DNA of 64,000 bases from Romanomermis culicivorax (lineage: Eukaryota > Nematoda > Enoplea > Mermithida > Mermithidae), in the NCBI GenBank assembly GCA_963922205.1, contig CAWUHX010000218.1, forward strand, positions 496,001 to 560,000. The letters are read 5' to 3'. Below, one piece after another: positions 62,801-64,000 of the stretch; the first letter of the stretch is position 1; the number at the start of each line of letters is the position of its first letter. The translations under genes and the position numbers were made by a program. Below the pieces are notes generated by a model. It was not told where the DNA came from, did not search any database, and saw only the letters and a program-made list of their open reading frames with translations.

Positions 62801-63183
62801 CTCTCCAGATTACCAAATATATTAGATATATCATATGAAATATTAAACAAATACCAGATATATGTAGTATCAAATCACAGATATGGAAAATTGAATTGGA
62901 AAAGCATTTATTCAATCGCATAAAAAATGATATGGAATGCTATGTAGTTGAAAGCGATCATTAATGAAGAAAAATCCATAGAATTTTTTATAGAAAATGT
63001 GAAAAAATTCAATTCAGAATGCAGAAAACTGTTTCAACCTGACATACACATATAGCAGTTTATGAGTTGATTTCAAAACAGGAGTAAAAATCGAAAAATA
63101 CTTGTCAAAAATTTTCAGTTTCACGGTTTCGGTTTTGGAAAAAACGACGGTTTTCACGGTTCCGGTTAACCGGAACATCTCTA
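59814..63183. mobile_element. 3.37-kb hAT-like element, YAGAGATG ends
   Basis: Left end CAGAGATGGTCTGG, right end inverted TAGAGATGTTCCGG; flanks GTCAACAA and GTCAATAA (59806-59813, 63184-63191) match at 7 of 8. Both sides have 'cggttt(t/c)' words ('aaaaccgcggtttcggtttt', 'cacggttccggttaaccgg'). No transposase exon was recognised in any frame. It contains the complete MITE at 60158-61153 and a hairpin copy at 61463-61478. Same family as the element in the rrp9 intron. Confidence 0.7.
60158..61153. mobile_element. 996-bp hAT-like MITE (CAGGCCCGTGCGCA), perfect TSD
   Basis: Left end CAGGCCCGTGCGCAGG, right end inverted CATGGCCGTGCGCAAGG; flanked by identical CTGACTAT (60150-60157, 61154-61161). 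Noncoding. It contains three hairpins of the CCGGCGC-GAA-GCGCCGG type (60524-60541, 60646-60662, 61012-61028) and a long G run at its right end. The 149-bp unit at 56781 is a short relative. Confidence 0.9.
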
Positions 63184-64000
63184 GTCAATAACTGTATCAA
63201 GCTGACTGGAAACACGGTTCAGGTCTGCGGTCTCGGCAGGGATCAACCGAGACAAAAATTTTAGCGGAACTGAGACAAAGTTGTCGGGACCGGAACAGGT
63301 GCGCACTGAAATTAAAAAACTCAGGCATATTAATTGATTCGATACATAGTTAGATTTGATGAAAGCAATAACTAAAATTGAACAGAGTATTCACATTTCT
63401 AAGAAAGTCATTTAAAATTTATACTTTCGAATCTTATAGCATGCAATCTATACTTCAAAAACATTTTCAGGATTTAATCGAATACGCCCAAAATTGGCAA
63501 TATCACTAATCGTACGCATAGTTTTTTAGCATTTTACAAGCCATGGCTTGTTGGACTGACGAAATGGCTTGTAGAGTTTCAGTCCAACAAGCCAAAATGG
63601 CTTGTCGTTTTTTGCTTTTTTACACTGTAAAAATAGTCATTTTTTCAATCATTTTATTCAATAAGTTTTGATATACAACTTATGTTTCAGAAAATAATGG
63701 GTGCCATCCAAGTGATCGATAAGTTGTTACATTAAGTAATGTCTTGTCATATTTCCGTTTTTTAAATCTTATTGAATAAATGTTGAATGATATACTCTCT
63801 TTTGATCGATTGCCATGATGCTCAATATACATTTCTTTAAAAAATAACCTAGCATTGGAATTTATTCACGTATACTGATATTATAAAATTGGCTTGTAAA
63901 AATTTGGAATGGCTCGTAAAATTTTTGGTCAACAAGCCACTTGGCTTGTGACTCGTGAGTCAACAAAAACCCTGGTCCCATTATCACTCATGTCGATAAA
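63184..64000. other. Window end: CAAGCCA repeat, no gene
   Basis: 'aagccatggcttgttgg', 'ggcttgtagag', 'caacaagccaaaatggcttgtcg' (63538-63610) and, after a spacer, 'caacaagccacttggcttgtgactcgtgagtcaacaaaaaccctgg' (63930-63974) form two clusters of CAAGCCA words, as in the ends of a small element. No coding signal was seen. Confidence 0.45.

Overview
This is nuclear DNA from an animal, not a microbial replicon. It is AT-rich, and the three protein-coding genes are split into many short exons with GT..AG introns, often ending in a pyrimidine-rich stretch plus CAG. Reading frames and splice phases are consistent for all three genes, so their exon models can be given exon by exon. The paraoxonase/MEC-6-like gene, the compact introns and the style of the Gag-like relic suggest a nematode, perhaps a mermithid such as Romanomermis. 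That assignment is an inference from memory and was not tested.

Layout. 1-5131: repeats, no convincing gene. 5132-9676 (+): an orthologue of RRP9/U3-55K, the WD40 protein of the U3 snoRNP, in 12 exons; one intron holds a 1.7-kb hAT-like element. About 10447-17830 (+): a decayed protein-primed family-B DNA polymerase of Polinton type, cut in two by a 5.87-kb DNA transposon (11164-17035). That transposon has a degraded CMC/EnSpm-like transposase, 18-bp inverted ends and a TA target duplication. 19626-40667 (-): a 20-exon gene for an ELAPOR1/ELAPOR2-like membrane protein of about 993 residues, with introns full of small transposons. 42661-48546 (+): a GC-richer, proline-rich Gag-like polyprotein relic with a CX2HX4HX4C knuckle and a possible DEDD exonuclease-like segment; no reverse transcriptase was seen. 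49110-54542: a second transposon with CCC ends (5.43 kb), inserted in an older MITE and itself carrying hAT-like MITEs. 55349-59256 (-): a complete 9-exon paraoxonase/MEC-6-like gene. 59814-63183: a second TAGAGATG-type hAT-like element with another hAT-like MITE nested in it.

The three genes are unrelated housekeeping or secretory-pathway genes with no operon-like relation. The window is dominated by DNA transposons, many of them datable relative to each other by nesting and by exact target-site duplications. The least explained signals are the group of CCC-ended elements with long subterminal repeat arrays, a short GC hairpin shared by many otherwise different repeats, and the long RT-less Gag-like polyprotein relic.
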